In this document: piece by piece, positions 25,111 through 32,392 of the stretch
How positions within the stretch are numbered: position 1 is the stretch's first letter
Layout: each line of letters begins with the position of its first letter
The notes under the pieces: model-generated
What the model was told of the DNA's origin: nothing
Database searches by the model: none
The model's input: the letters and a program-made list of their open reading frames with translations, nothing else
NCBI RefSeq assembly: GCF_031180885.1
Contig: NZ_JAPSLK010000003.1
Location: forward strand, 263,444 to 327,443
From: Saccharothrix sp.
GTDB taxonomy: Bacteria; Actinomycetota; Actinomycetes; Mycobacteriales; Pseudonocardiaceae
Direction: 5' to 3'
DNA length: 64,000 bases
Translations under genes and position numbers: made by a program

Positions 25111-26336
25111 CACCGCACGTGATCGTCGTCGGCCTGGGCTTCGGCGACGAGGGGAAGGGGGCGGTGGTCGACGCGCTGTGCGCTCGGGGCCCGGTCACCG
25201 CCGTCGTCCGCTTCAACGGCGGCGCCCAGGCCGCGCACAACGTGGTCGTCGACGGCCGGCACCACACGTTCAGCCAGTACGGGTCCGGCACGCTCGCGGG
25301 CGTGCCGACCCACCTCTCCCAGCACGTCCTGGTGGAGCCCATCGCCCTGGCCACCGAAACCCGAGCCTTGGCCGCTCTGGGCGTCCCGGATCCTCTGACC
25401 CTCCTCACCGCCCACGCCGACGCCCTGCTCACCACTCCCCTGCACATCGCCGCCAACCGCGCCCGCGAGGACGCCCGCGGCGCTGACCGGCACGGCTCGT
25501 GCGGCAAGGGCATCGGCGAGACCGCCTGGTACTCCCTGCTGGCCGGCGCTCGTCCCGGCTCGGTGGTGGAACACCAGGAGGTCCTGGGCGTCCCTGGTTC
25601 TGCTCCCACCGTCGGCGACTGCCTCCGCCCTCGGCTTCTGCGCCAGAAACTCGACACCCTCGCCCGCTTCTACGAGCCCTTGATCGGCGACGGCACCCAC
25701 GTGGACGACCTGATCCACCTGTACACCGCTTTCGCCGACGCGGTCCGCATCGTCGACGGCGACCACGTGGGCCTTTTGGCCGACACCGGCCGCCTGGTCT
25801 TCGAAGGCGCACAGGGCGTGCTGCTGGACGAAACCCACGGCTTCCACCCCCACACCACGTGGTCCACCACCACCCCGCGCAACGCCCTGACCCTCCTTTC
25901 CGGCCGCCCCTCCCGCGTCGTAGGCGTCACCCGCACCTACCACACCCGCCACGGCGCCGGCCCCTTCCCGACCGAGGATCCGGCCCTGGACCGCCCCGAA
26001 CTCCACAACGACACCGGTCCGTACCAGGGCGCTTGGCGCACCGGCCACTTCGACGCCGTCCTGTTCCGCCACGCCCTCGCCCGCGCCCGCCCCGACGCCC
26101 TAGCCGTAACCCACCGAGACGGCCCCGCAGGCATGGTCGCCACCGCCTACAAGACCTCCACCGGCCGCATCACCACCCTGCCTTTGGGCACTGACACCAC
26201 GTTCCTCAACCAGTGCACCCCCGAACTCGAACCCCTATCCCCCGACTGGTTCGACCGCCTGGACCTCCCCATCGACATCGAAGGCCACGGCCCCAACCGC
26301 ACCTCCTACACCGTCCGCACCCCAGCGTCCGCTTAG
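25107..26336 (+). CDS. Adenylosuccinate synthetase-like enzyme (PurA paralogue)
   Basis: 409 residues, against ~430 for PurA. The P-loop reads GLGFGDEGKG with Asp14 in the catalytic-Asp position (W of the usual QWGDEGKG is F). The second catalytic residue is kept as His44 in NGGAQAAHN. LVFEGAQGVLLDETHGFHPH and TYHTRHGAGPFPTEDP match PurA closely. Differences are concentrated in specificity sites: the aspartate-binding loop (TTGRRRRTG in E. coli) reads NDTGPYQGAWRTG from residue 301, and the guanine-recognition TKxD reads THRD (335-338). It thus likely joins a nucleotide-like substrate with something other than, or bound differently from, aspartate. Start overlaps the vWA stop (ATGA). It is unlikely to be the housekeeping purA. 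Confidence 0.8.
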   Translation: MTPHVIVVGLGFGDEGKGAVVDALCARGPVTAVVRFNGGAQAAHNVVVDGRHHTFSQYGSGTLAGVPTHLSQHVLVEPIALATETRALAALGVPDPLTLLTAHADALLTTPLHIAANRAREDARGADRHGSCGKGIGETAWYSLLAGARPGSVVEHQEVLGVPGSAPTVGDCLRPRLLRQKLDTLARFYEPLIGDGTHVDDLIHLYTAFADAVRIVDGDHVGLLADTGRLVFEGAQGVLLDETHGFHPHTTWSTTTPRNALTLLSGRPSRVVGVTRTYHTRHGAGPFPTEDPALDRPELHNDTGPYQGAWRTGHFDAVLFRHALARARPDALAVTHRDGPAGMVATAYKTSTGRITTLPLGTDTTFLNQCTPELEPLSPDWFDRLDLPIDIEGHGPNRTSYTVRTPASA

Positions 26337-26347
26337 GCTGGGCAACC

Positions 26348-26989
26348 ATGAACGCGCCGCGCATCGAATCGACCCTGGTGTCGGTGGACGTCCTCACCCT
26401 GCGCTTCGACGTCGAGGCGCACGCCGTCCTGCTCGCGATCGCCCCGCGTGCGTTCGACCCGTTCGCCGGTGCGCTCGCCCTGCCCGGTGTGCTGCTGGGC
26501 AAGGGGGAACGGCTCCGGGACGCCGCCCTGCGCGCGGTCACCACCAAGCTCGGACTGCCCGAGGTCACCGCCGCCGGGCAGCTCGCCACCTTCGACGAAC
26601 CCTCCCGCGACCCCCGCGGCCCCACCCTGTCGGTCGCGCTCTGGGCCACCCTCGACCCCGCCGCCTCCGCCGCCGGGCCCACCTGGACCCGCCTCGACGA
26701 CGTCCCCGAACTCGCCTTCGACCACAACCGCATCGTCACCGACTGCCGCCCCATCCTCGCCGACAAGCTGTGGCGCGACACCACCTTCACCGCCGGCCTC
26801 CTCGGCCGCGAGTTCACCACCGCCCAAGCCCTCGACGTCACCGAATCCCTCACCGGCGACCGCCCCTACCCCGCCAACCTCGGCCGCACCATGGACCGCG
26901 TCCCCGGCCTCGAACGCACCACCCAACACGCCGCCGCCCTCCCCCAGGGCGGCCGACCACCCCTCGTCTGGCGCTGGACCACCCCGTGA
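26348..26989 (+). CDS. NrtR-type regulator (degenerate Nudix plus winged helix)
   Basis: 213 residues in the NrtR arrangement. Residues ~1-135 form a Nudix fold, but the Nudix box region GVLLGKGERLRDAALRAVTT (47-66) has RA and TK where REUxEE is required, so pyrophosphatase activity is unlikely. Residues ~140-213 form a winged helix (EFTTAQALDVTESLTGDRPY, PPLVWRW). NrtR proteins are established repressors of NAD-related genes that respond to ADP-ribose or NAD. Here the gene is 11 bp behind the PurA-like gene, and the operon begins with a large palindrome at 23108-23130. Its likely role is to link the cassette to NAD/ADP-ribose status, which is inference. A plain Nudix hydrolase is the alternative. 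Confidence 0.72.
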   Translation: MNAPRIESTLVSVDVLTLRFDVEAHAVLLAIAPRAFDPFAGALALPGVLLGKGERLRDAALRAVTTKLGLPEVTAAGQLATFDEPSRDPRGPTLSVALWATLDPAASAAGPTWTRLDDVPELAFDHNRIVTDCRPILADKLWRDTTFTAGLLGREFTTAQALDVTESLTGDRPYPANLGRTMDRVPGLERTTQHAAALPQGGRPPLVWRWTTP

Positions 26990-27429
26990 ACTGGCTCACC
27001 ACCGCACTCGACAGCCCCGAGTTCCGCACCCTGGGCGCAACGTCGATCCACATCGACGACTACACCGAGGACGACGCGGTCCCCACCGCCTTCCGCCTCC
27101 TCGACGAACTCGTCACCGCCATCCACGACACCGACCTCATGGCGATGCTCGTCATCGTCACCGGACTCCACGACGACATCGCCCTCGCCGCCCCGCCCGC
27201 CGAGACCCTCGAAGCCGCCTGGGACCACTGGACCCCGCCCGAGCTGTACCTGATCCGACGCGCCCCGCTGCTCTCCCCCTACGTCGTCGAGGAGTACAAG
27301 AAGCCCTACCCGCCAGGCACCTTCACCGCACCCCACGGCGTCTACCACGCCTACTACCGCTGCCACCGCCAAGGCGACACAACGGAATTCACCAGCGGGG
27401 TCTACATCGAGCACTACCCCGGCAAGTAG
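26986..27429 (+). CDS. Small conserved-looking protein of unknown function
   Basis: A 147-residue protein starting at GTG 26986, overlapping the NrtR-type stop (GTGA). It is acidic and soluble, with no signal or membrane segments. Stretches such as ATSIHIDDYTEDDAVPTAFR, LMAMLVIVTGLHDDIALAAP and PYVVEEYKKPYPPGTFTAPH, plus a C-terminal HAYYRCHRQGD and TSGVYIEHYPGK, give a compact alpha/beta pattern. I do not recognise it. Being translationally coupled, it belongs to the cassette. Its last 16 bp overlap the end of the convergent amidase gene. Confidence 0.7.
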   Translation: MNWLTTALDSPEFRTLGATSIHIDDYTEDDAVPTAFRLLDELVTAIHDTDLMAMLVIVTGLHDDIALAAPPAETLEAAWDHWTPPELYLIRRAPLLSPYVVEEYKKPYPPGTFTAPHGVYHAYYRCHRQGDTTEFTSGVYIEHYPGK

Positions 27430-28889
27430 CGCGGCGGTCGTCGGGCACCCGCCACCGACTCGAAGGCCGCGGCGAAGCCCAGCACCTTCACGTCCTCCCC
27501 GTGCCCGGCCATGAACGACAACCCCACCGGCAGCTCACCCGCGAACCCCGCCGGCACCGTCACGTTCGGGTACCCCGACACCGCCGCCGGCGACGACGAC
27601 CCCAGCACGAAAGCATCCCCGGCCGCGTAGTCCGTCCGCCACGCCGGAGAGTTCGTCGGCGACACGATCACGTCCAACCCGTGCGCCGCCACCACCTCGT
27701 CGATCGACCGCTTCGCCAACGACGTCGCCGTCCGCCGCTGCTCCCGATACCCCGGATCGGTCACCGGCGGCGCATCCCGGGCCATCAGGAAGATCTCCTG
27801 GCCGAACCGGCTCAGCTCCACCGGATCCCGCTCGTTGAACGCGATCAGCTCCCCCAACGTCCGCGGCGCGCCCGGCCGCGACGCCAGGTACCGCTCCAGC
27901 TCGTGCCGGAACTCGGTCAGCAGCGCCGGCCACTCCGCCGCGAAGATCTCCTCCTGGTACGGCAACTCCACCTCGACCACCACCGCACCGGCCCGCCGCA
28001 GCACCTCCACCGCGGAAGCCACCACCCGGTCCGTCCCGGCACTCTTCCCCGCCTGCCGCCACACCCCGACCCGCGCACCCCGCAACGCACCGGGCGCCAG
28101 CTCGTAGGACACCCGCCGCCGGTCCAGCACCGACATCAGGATCACCGCGTCCACCACGTGCCGCGCCATCGGACCGGCGGTGTCCTGGTGCGACGAGATC
28201 GGCACGATCCCGTCCCCGCTCACCGACCCCAGCGTCGGCTTGAGCCCCACGATCCCGTTCGCCCCCGACGGGCACACGATCGACCCGTCCGTCTCCGTCC
28301 CCACGGCCACCTGCGCCAACGACGCCGCCACCGCCGCACCCGACCCCGACGACGACCCGCACGGGTTGCGGTCCAGCACGTACGGGTTGTTGGTCTGGCC
28401 GCCCACCGCCGACCAACCGGACGTCGACCGCGTCGAGCGGAAGTTCGCCCACTCCGACAGGTTCGTCTTGCCCAGCACCACCGCGCCCGCCTCGCGCAAC
28501 CGGGTCACCAGCTCGGCGTCGTCGCGCGGCGGGACCCGCAGCGCCCGGGAACCGGCCGTGGTCGCCAGACCGCGCGTGTCGATGTTGTCCTTGATCAGCA
28601 CGGGGATGCCGTCCAGCGGACCACGCGCACGACCGGCACGCCGGCGCTGATCGCTCTCGGCGGCCTGGCGCAGCGCGGTCGGGTCGACGGCGACGACCGA
28701 GCGGACCTTGCGGTCGACGGTGTCGATGCGGCGCAGGTAGGCGCGGGTCAGGTCGACCGCGGTCAAGGTGCCCGCGTCGAGCCGGCGGACGAGCTGCGGG
28801 ATGGTCGCCGCGTCCAGGTCCAAGCCGTGGGCGTGCGCGGGAGGAGCGACGAGCAGCACGGTCATCGCCGCCGCGAGCAGGGATCGCAT
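27414..28889 (-). CDS. Secreted amidase (amidase-signature family)
   Basis: A 491-residue amidase with a signal peptide (MRSLLAAAMTVLLVAPPAHA). The Ser-cisSer-Lys triad is readable: Lys in GIPVLIKDNIDT, and both serines in NPCGSSSGSGAAVAAS with the downstream GTETDGSIVCPSG. The remaining family regions (VGLKPTLGSVSGDGIVP, AGPMARHVVDAVILMSVL) are intact. It would hydrolyse an extracellular amide; the substrate is unknown. It lies between the vWA/PurA-like operon and the PP2C gene, but faces the other way and has its own promoter, so it may be an unrelated insertion into that locus. Confidence 0.9.
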   Translation of the reverse strand: MRSLLAAAMTVLLVAPPAHAHGLDLDAATIPQLVRRLDAGTLTAVDLTRAYLRRIDTVDRKVRSVVAVDPTALRQAAESDQRRRAGRARGPLDGIPVLIKDNIDTRGLATTAGSRALRVPPRDDAELVTRLREAGAVVLGKTNLSEWANFRSTRSTSGWSAVGGQTNNPYVLDRNPCGSSSGSGAAVAASLAQVAVGTETDGSIVCPSGANGIVGLKPTLGSVSGDGIVPISSHQDTAGPMARHVVDAVILMSVLDRRRVSYELAPGALRGARVGVWRQAGKSAGTDRVVASAVEVLRRAGAVVVEVELPYQEEIFAAEWPALLTEFRHELERYLASRPGAPRTLGELIAFNERDPVELSRFGQEIFLMARDAPPVTDPGYREQRRTATSLAKRSIDEVVAAHGLDVIVSPTNSPAWRTDYAAGDAFVLGSSSPAAVSGYPNVTVPAGFAGELPVGLSFMAGHGEDVKVLGFAAAFESVAGARRPPRYLPG

Positions 28890-28942
28890 GTCCCCAGCCG
28901 TAGTGGTCCGGCGCGCGCGGGGTCAAGCCGCCGATGGTCGGG

Positions 28943-28976
28943 GACTTATTTTAGTCAACACTGAAGTTATCATGCC
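28943..28976. promoter_or_regulatory. AT-rich promoter/operator region between amidase and PP2C genes
   Basis: An AT-rich patch in a GC-rich genome contains TTTTAGTCAAC, which matches the left arm of the 23108-23130 palindrome (TTTGAGTC) at 7 of 8 positions, though no matching right arm follows. On the minus strand the same bases give TTGACT, a -35-like box suited to the amidase gene. It could be a weak operator half-site or simply the divergent promoter. Confidence 0.35.
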
Positions 28977-29062
28977 TACTGAGCGGGAATTCTCACGCCA
29001 CACTCAGGCAGCGCGCGGATCATCGGTGGTGGACACCCGTCTCTGGACTCCGGAGGCCCGCC

Positions 29063-29839
29063 ATGACCGTCCTGCCCAACACCGCCCTCCCGACCGCCGG
29101 CTGGGCCACCGCCCGCGGCGCGCGGCGCGTGGCCGCCGACGCCGCCGCCGTCCGCACCTCCCCCACCGCGTTCGCCGCCGCCGTCGCGGACGGCATCGGC
29201 GACACCGGGGCCGCCGCGTCCGCCGCCCGCTTCGCGGTGGCCGAAGCGGTGGACGCGGCGTGGCGCGCCGGGGTGCTCGAAGCTGCCGGGGTGTCCGAGG
29301 CCATGGAGGACGTCCGCCGCGGCCTGCACGAGTCCGGCCTGTCCACCCACCCCCTCGACGTCCCCCTCCCCCGCCCGGCCGGCGAAAGCCTCCCACAGCC
29401 ACCCGCACCCGACGTTCGGCGGGCGCACGCAACCGGGTCGGGTGACACGACGCTCGTGGTCGCGGCGGGTGGCGTGCCGCAGTGGTTCGTGGCCTGGGTC
29501 GGGGACTGCCGGGCCTACTTCCTGCCCGAGAACGGCCCCGCGACCCTGCTCACCACCGACCACACCGTCGGCCGCTACCTGCGCGACCGCGGTGTCGACG
29601 CCAACCCGCGCCTCGACCTCGTCGTCACCACCACCGCCCGCAAGGGCGGCCACGGCGTGGCCCGCGGGGCCGGTCCGGGCCGGCTGGTCCTGCTCACCAA
29701 CGGCGTCCACCGCGCCACCGACGAGGCCACCGTCACCCGCCTGGCCCGCTCCGCCACCGACCCGGCCGAAGCCGCCCGCGCCCTGGTCGACGTCGCCGTC
29801 GAGGACAACGCCGCCGCGGTCGTGGTCGACCTGCGTTGA
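29063..29839 (+). CDS. PP2C-like protein phosphatase with a lost metal ligand
   Basis: 258 residues with the motif order of PP2C phosphatases. AFAAAVADGIGDTGAAASAA (D43-G44) is the first metal site. GSGDTTLVVAA, WVGDCRAYFL and LLTTDHTVGRYL follow, then the final VEDNAAAVVVDL (Asp248-Asn249). The motif normally reading SDG is LLTNGVHR (Asn213), so one metal-coordinating Asp is gone and activity may be weak or absent. ATG 29063 follows CGGAGG. The nearby J-pseudokinase and vWA genes make this the third member of a kinase/vWA/PP2C set, though split from them by the amidase gene. The CtpE-type ATPase gene begins 47 bp downstream and may be cotranscribed. Confidence 0.72.
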   Translation: MTVLPNTALPTAGWATARGARRVAADAAAVRTSPTAFAAAVADGIGDTGAAASAARFAVAEAVDAAWRAGVLEAAGVSEAMEDVRRGLHESGLSTHPLDVPLPRPAGESLPQPPAPDVRRAHATGSGDTTLVVAAGGVPQWFVAWVGDCRAYFLPENGPATLLTTDHTVGRYLRDRGVDANPRLDLVVTTTARKGGHGVARGAGPGRLVLLTNGVHRATDEATVTRLARSATDPAEAARALVDVAVEDNAAAVVVDLR

Positions 29840-29886
29840 TCGGGCGGCCGCGGCGGACTCGGGGCACGATGGCGGCGGAGGTGGGG

Positions 29887-32265
29887 ATGTCCGACACGCT
29901 GGTCAGCGCCGATGGCCTGACCCTGGCCCAGGTCGCCGAAAGGGTGGCCGCCGGCCGCACGAACGCCGTCGGCGCGCGCACCAGCCGCAGCGCGGCGCAG
30001 ATCGTCCGGGCCAACGTCATCACCCCGTTCAACGGCCTGCTGGCCACCCTCTTCGTGCTCGTGCTGCTCACCGGGCACTGGCAGAACGGCCTGTTCGGCC
30101 TGGTCATCGTGGCCAACACGGCCATCGGCGTGGTCCAGGAGCTGCGCGCCAAACGCACCCTGGACCGCCTGGCCGTCCTCAACGCCCCGCACGCCCGCGT
30201 GGTCCGCGAGGGGCGGGTGGCCGAGGTCGAGGTGGCCGAAGTCGTCGCCGACGACCTGATCGAGCTGCGCACCGGGGACCAGGTGGTCGCCGACGGCGCG
30301 CTGACCGCGTCGGCCGGCCTGGAGATCGACGAGTCGCTGCTGACCGGCGAGTCCGACCCGGTCGCCAAGGACCGGGGCGACGAGGTCCGGTCCGGGTCGA
30401 TCGTGGTCGCGGGCAGCGGGCGGTTCGTGGCCACCGGGGTCGGCGCGGACGCCTACGCCACCCGGCTGGCCGCCGAGGCGCGCCGGTTCACGGTGGTGCC
30501 CTCGGAACTGGTGCAGGGCACGAACAAGCTGCTCAAGTGGATCTCGCTGCTGATGCTGGTGGTCGGGCCGCTGCTGCTGTGGAGCCAGTTCGAGACGCCC
30601 GACACCGACACCTGGCAGGAGGCGGTGACCGGCGCGGTCGCGGGCCTGGTCGGGATGGTGCCCGAGGGCCTGGTCCTGTTGACCAGCCTGGCGTTCATGC
30701 TCGCGGCGGTGTCGCTGGCCCGCAAGCAGACGCTGGTGCAGGAACTCCCGGCGGTCGAGGTGCTGGCCCGCGTGGACACCGTGTGCCTGGACAAGACCGG
30801 CACCCTGACCCACGGCGACATCGTCTTCGACCACCTGATCACCGACGATCCCGAGGAGGTGCGGGAGGCGCTGGCCCTGTGCGCGTCCGCGCCGGACGCC
30901 AACGCGACCTCCGCCGCGCTGGCCGAGGAGTTCACCGGCGGCACGTGGCGGCGGACCGGCGGGGTGCCGTTCTCCTCCGCCCGCAAGTGGTCGGCGGTGT
31001 GCGCGGACGGCCACGGCACCTGGGTCCTGGGCGCGCCCGAGATGGTCTTCCCGGACACCACCGACGATCCCCTGGTGCGCCAGGCCGCGGAGATCGCGGG
31101 CGGCGGCAAGCGGGTGCTGGTGCTCGCCTCGACACCGGGCCGGCACACCGACACCGCTCTGCCCGCCGACCTCACGCCCCGCGCGCTGGTCGTGCTCGCC
31201 GAACGCATCCGCGACGACGCCGCCGACACGCTGCGGTACTTCGCCGAGCAGGGCGTGGCGTTGAAGGTGATCTCGGGCGACAACCCGCGCACGGTCGGCG
31301 CGGTGGCCGTGTCCGTCGGCGTGCCGGGCATCGAGCACGCGACCGAAGCGGTGGACGCCCGCACCCTGCCCGAAGACCCCGACGCGCTGGCCGAGGTGCT
31401 GGAGCACAAGGTGGTCTTCGGCCGGGTCACGCCCCAGCAGAAACGGGCCATCGTCGGTGCGCTGCAACGCAAAGGCCACGTCGTGGCGATGACCGGCGAC
31501 GGCGTGAACGACGCGATGGCGTTGAAGGACGCCGACATCGGCGTCGCGATGGGCAACGGCGCGCCGGCGACCCGGGCGGTGGCCCAGTTGGTGCTGCTGG
31601 ACAGCCGGTTCGCGCACCTGCCGGACGTCGTCGCCGAGGGCCGGCGGGTGATCGCCAACATCGAGCGGGCCGCGAACCTGTTCCTGGTCAAGAACGTCTA
31701 CTCGCTGGTCCTGGCCCTGGTCGTGGTGGCGACCGCGTTGGCCTACCCGTTGGCGCCGATCCAGCTGACCCTGATCTCGGCCACCACCATCGGCATCCCC
31801 GGCTTCGTGCTGGCGCTCGCCCCGAACCGCCGCCGTTACGTGCCGGGTTTCCTGCGCCGGGTGCTGCGGCTGGCCATCCCGACCGGTGCGGTCATCGGTC
31901 TCGCGGCCTATGCGGGTGACCTGGTGATTCGCGGCTTGGAACCGGACGGCGGGCGAGGCGCGGGTCAGACCGTGGCGACGGTGGTCGTGCTGATCGCCTC
32001 GCTGTGGACGCTGTCGCTCCTCGCCCGCCCGTTCACCCGGTGGAAGTTCGCCCTACTCGCCGCCCTGGCCGGGTTCGCCGCGCTGGTCCTCGCCGTGCCC
32101 GCGCTGGGCACCGGCATCTTCCTGCTCGCCGTGACACCGCAACGCCTCCTGGTCGGCGTGGCGATCGGGCTGGTGGCGGGGTTGCTCGTCGAGGTCGTGG
32201 GCCGGGTGGTGCTGCGCCCGGTGCAGACCGCCGAAAGTGAGGCTCGCTCGACTGAATCCTTTTAA
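29887..32265 (+). CDS. CtpE-type P-type cation ATPase
   Basis: A 792-residue P-type ATPase. The actuator TGES lies in DESLLTGESDPVAKDRG. A membrane segment with VGMVPEGLVLLTSLAFML carries PEGL, the motif of CtpE and SERCA-like pumps. The phosphorylated Asp302 is in CLDKTGTLTHGD. The hinge is TGDGVNDAMALKDADIGVAM. About ten membrane helices are expected, including four to six after the hinge. I use ATG 29887, which has GGAGG five bases upstream; an in-frame ATG at 29869 is possible. Mycobacterial CtpE has been linked to calcium uptake, so Ca2+ is the likeliest ion here by family. It follows the PP2C gene closely. Confidence 0.88.
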   Translation: MSDTLVSADGLTLAQVAERVAAGRTNAVGARTSRSAAQIVRANVITPFNGLLATLFVLVLLTGHWQNGLFGLVIVANTAIGVVQELRAKRTLDRLAVLNAPHARVVREGRVAEVEVAEVVADDLIELRTGDQVVADGALTASAGLEIDESLLTGESDPVAKDRGDEVRSGSIVVAGSGRFVATGVGADAYATRLAAEARRFTVVPSELVQGTNKLLKWISLLMLVVGPLLLWSQFETPDTDTWQEAVTGAVAGLVGMVPEGLVLLTSLAFMLAAVSLARKQTLVQELPAVEVLARVDTVCLDKTGTLTHGDIVFDHLITDDPEEVREALALCASAPDANATSAALAEEFTGGTWRRTGGVPFSSARKWSAVCADGHGTWVLGAPEMVFPDTTDDPLVRQAAEIAGGGKRVLVLASTPGRHTDTALPADLTPRALVVLAERIRDDAADTLRYFAEQGVALKVISGDNPRTVGAVAVSVGVPGIEHATEAVDARTLPEDPDALAEVLEHKVVFGRVTPQQKRAIVGALQRKGHVVAMTGDGVNDAMALKDADIGVAMGNGAPATRAVAQLVLLDSRFAHLPDVVAEGRRVIANIERAANLFLVKNVYSLVLALVVVATALAYPLAPIQLTLISATTIGIPGFVLALAPNRRRYVPGFLRRVLRLAIPTGAVIGLAAYAGDLVIRGLEPDGGRGAGQTVATVVVLIASLWTLSLLARPFTRWKFALLAALAGFAALVLAVPALGTGIFLLAVTPQRLLVGVAIGLVAGLLVEVVGRVVLRPVQTAESEARSTESF

Positions 32266-32392
32266 CACCAATGGAGCACCGGTCCGGGTTTCCCGCCTCG
32301 CGACGGGTGCGGCATGATCGGGTTCCGGTGGACACCGCTGCCGCAGACCGGAGGCCCACCCCACACGCAGGCGACACCGCGGAGTTCACATA

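Noticed and set aside
25107-26336. Housekeeping purA
   Set aside because: The aspartate loop and guanine-recognition motif differ, and the gene sits in an unrelated operon with vWA and kinase-like genes.
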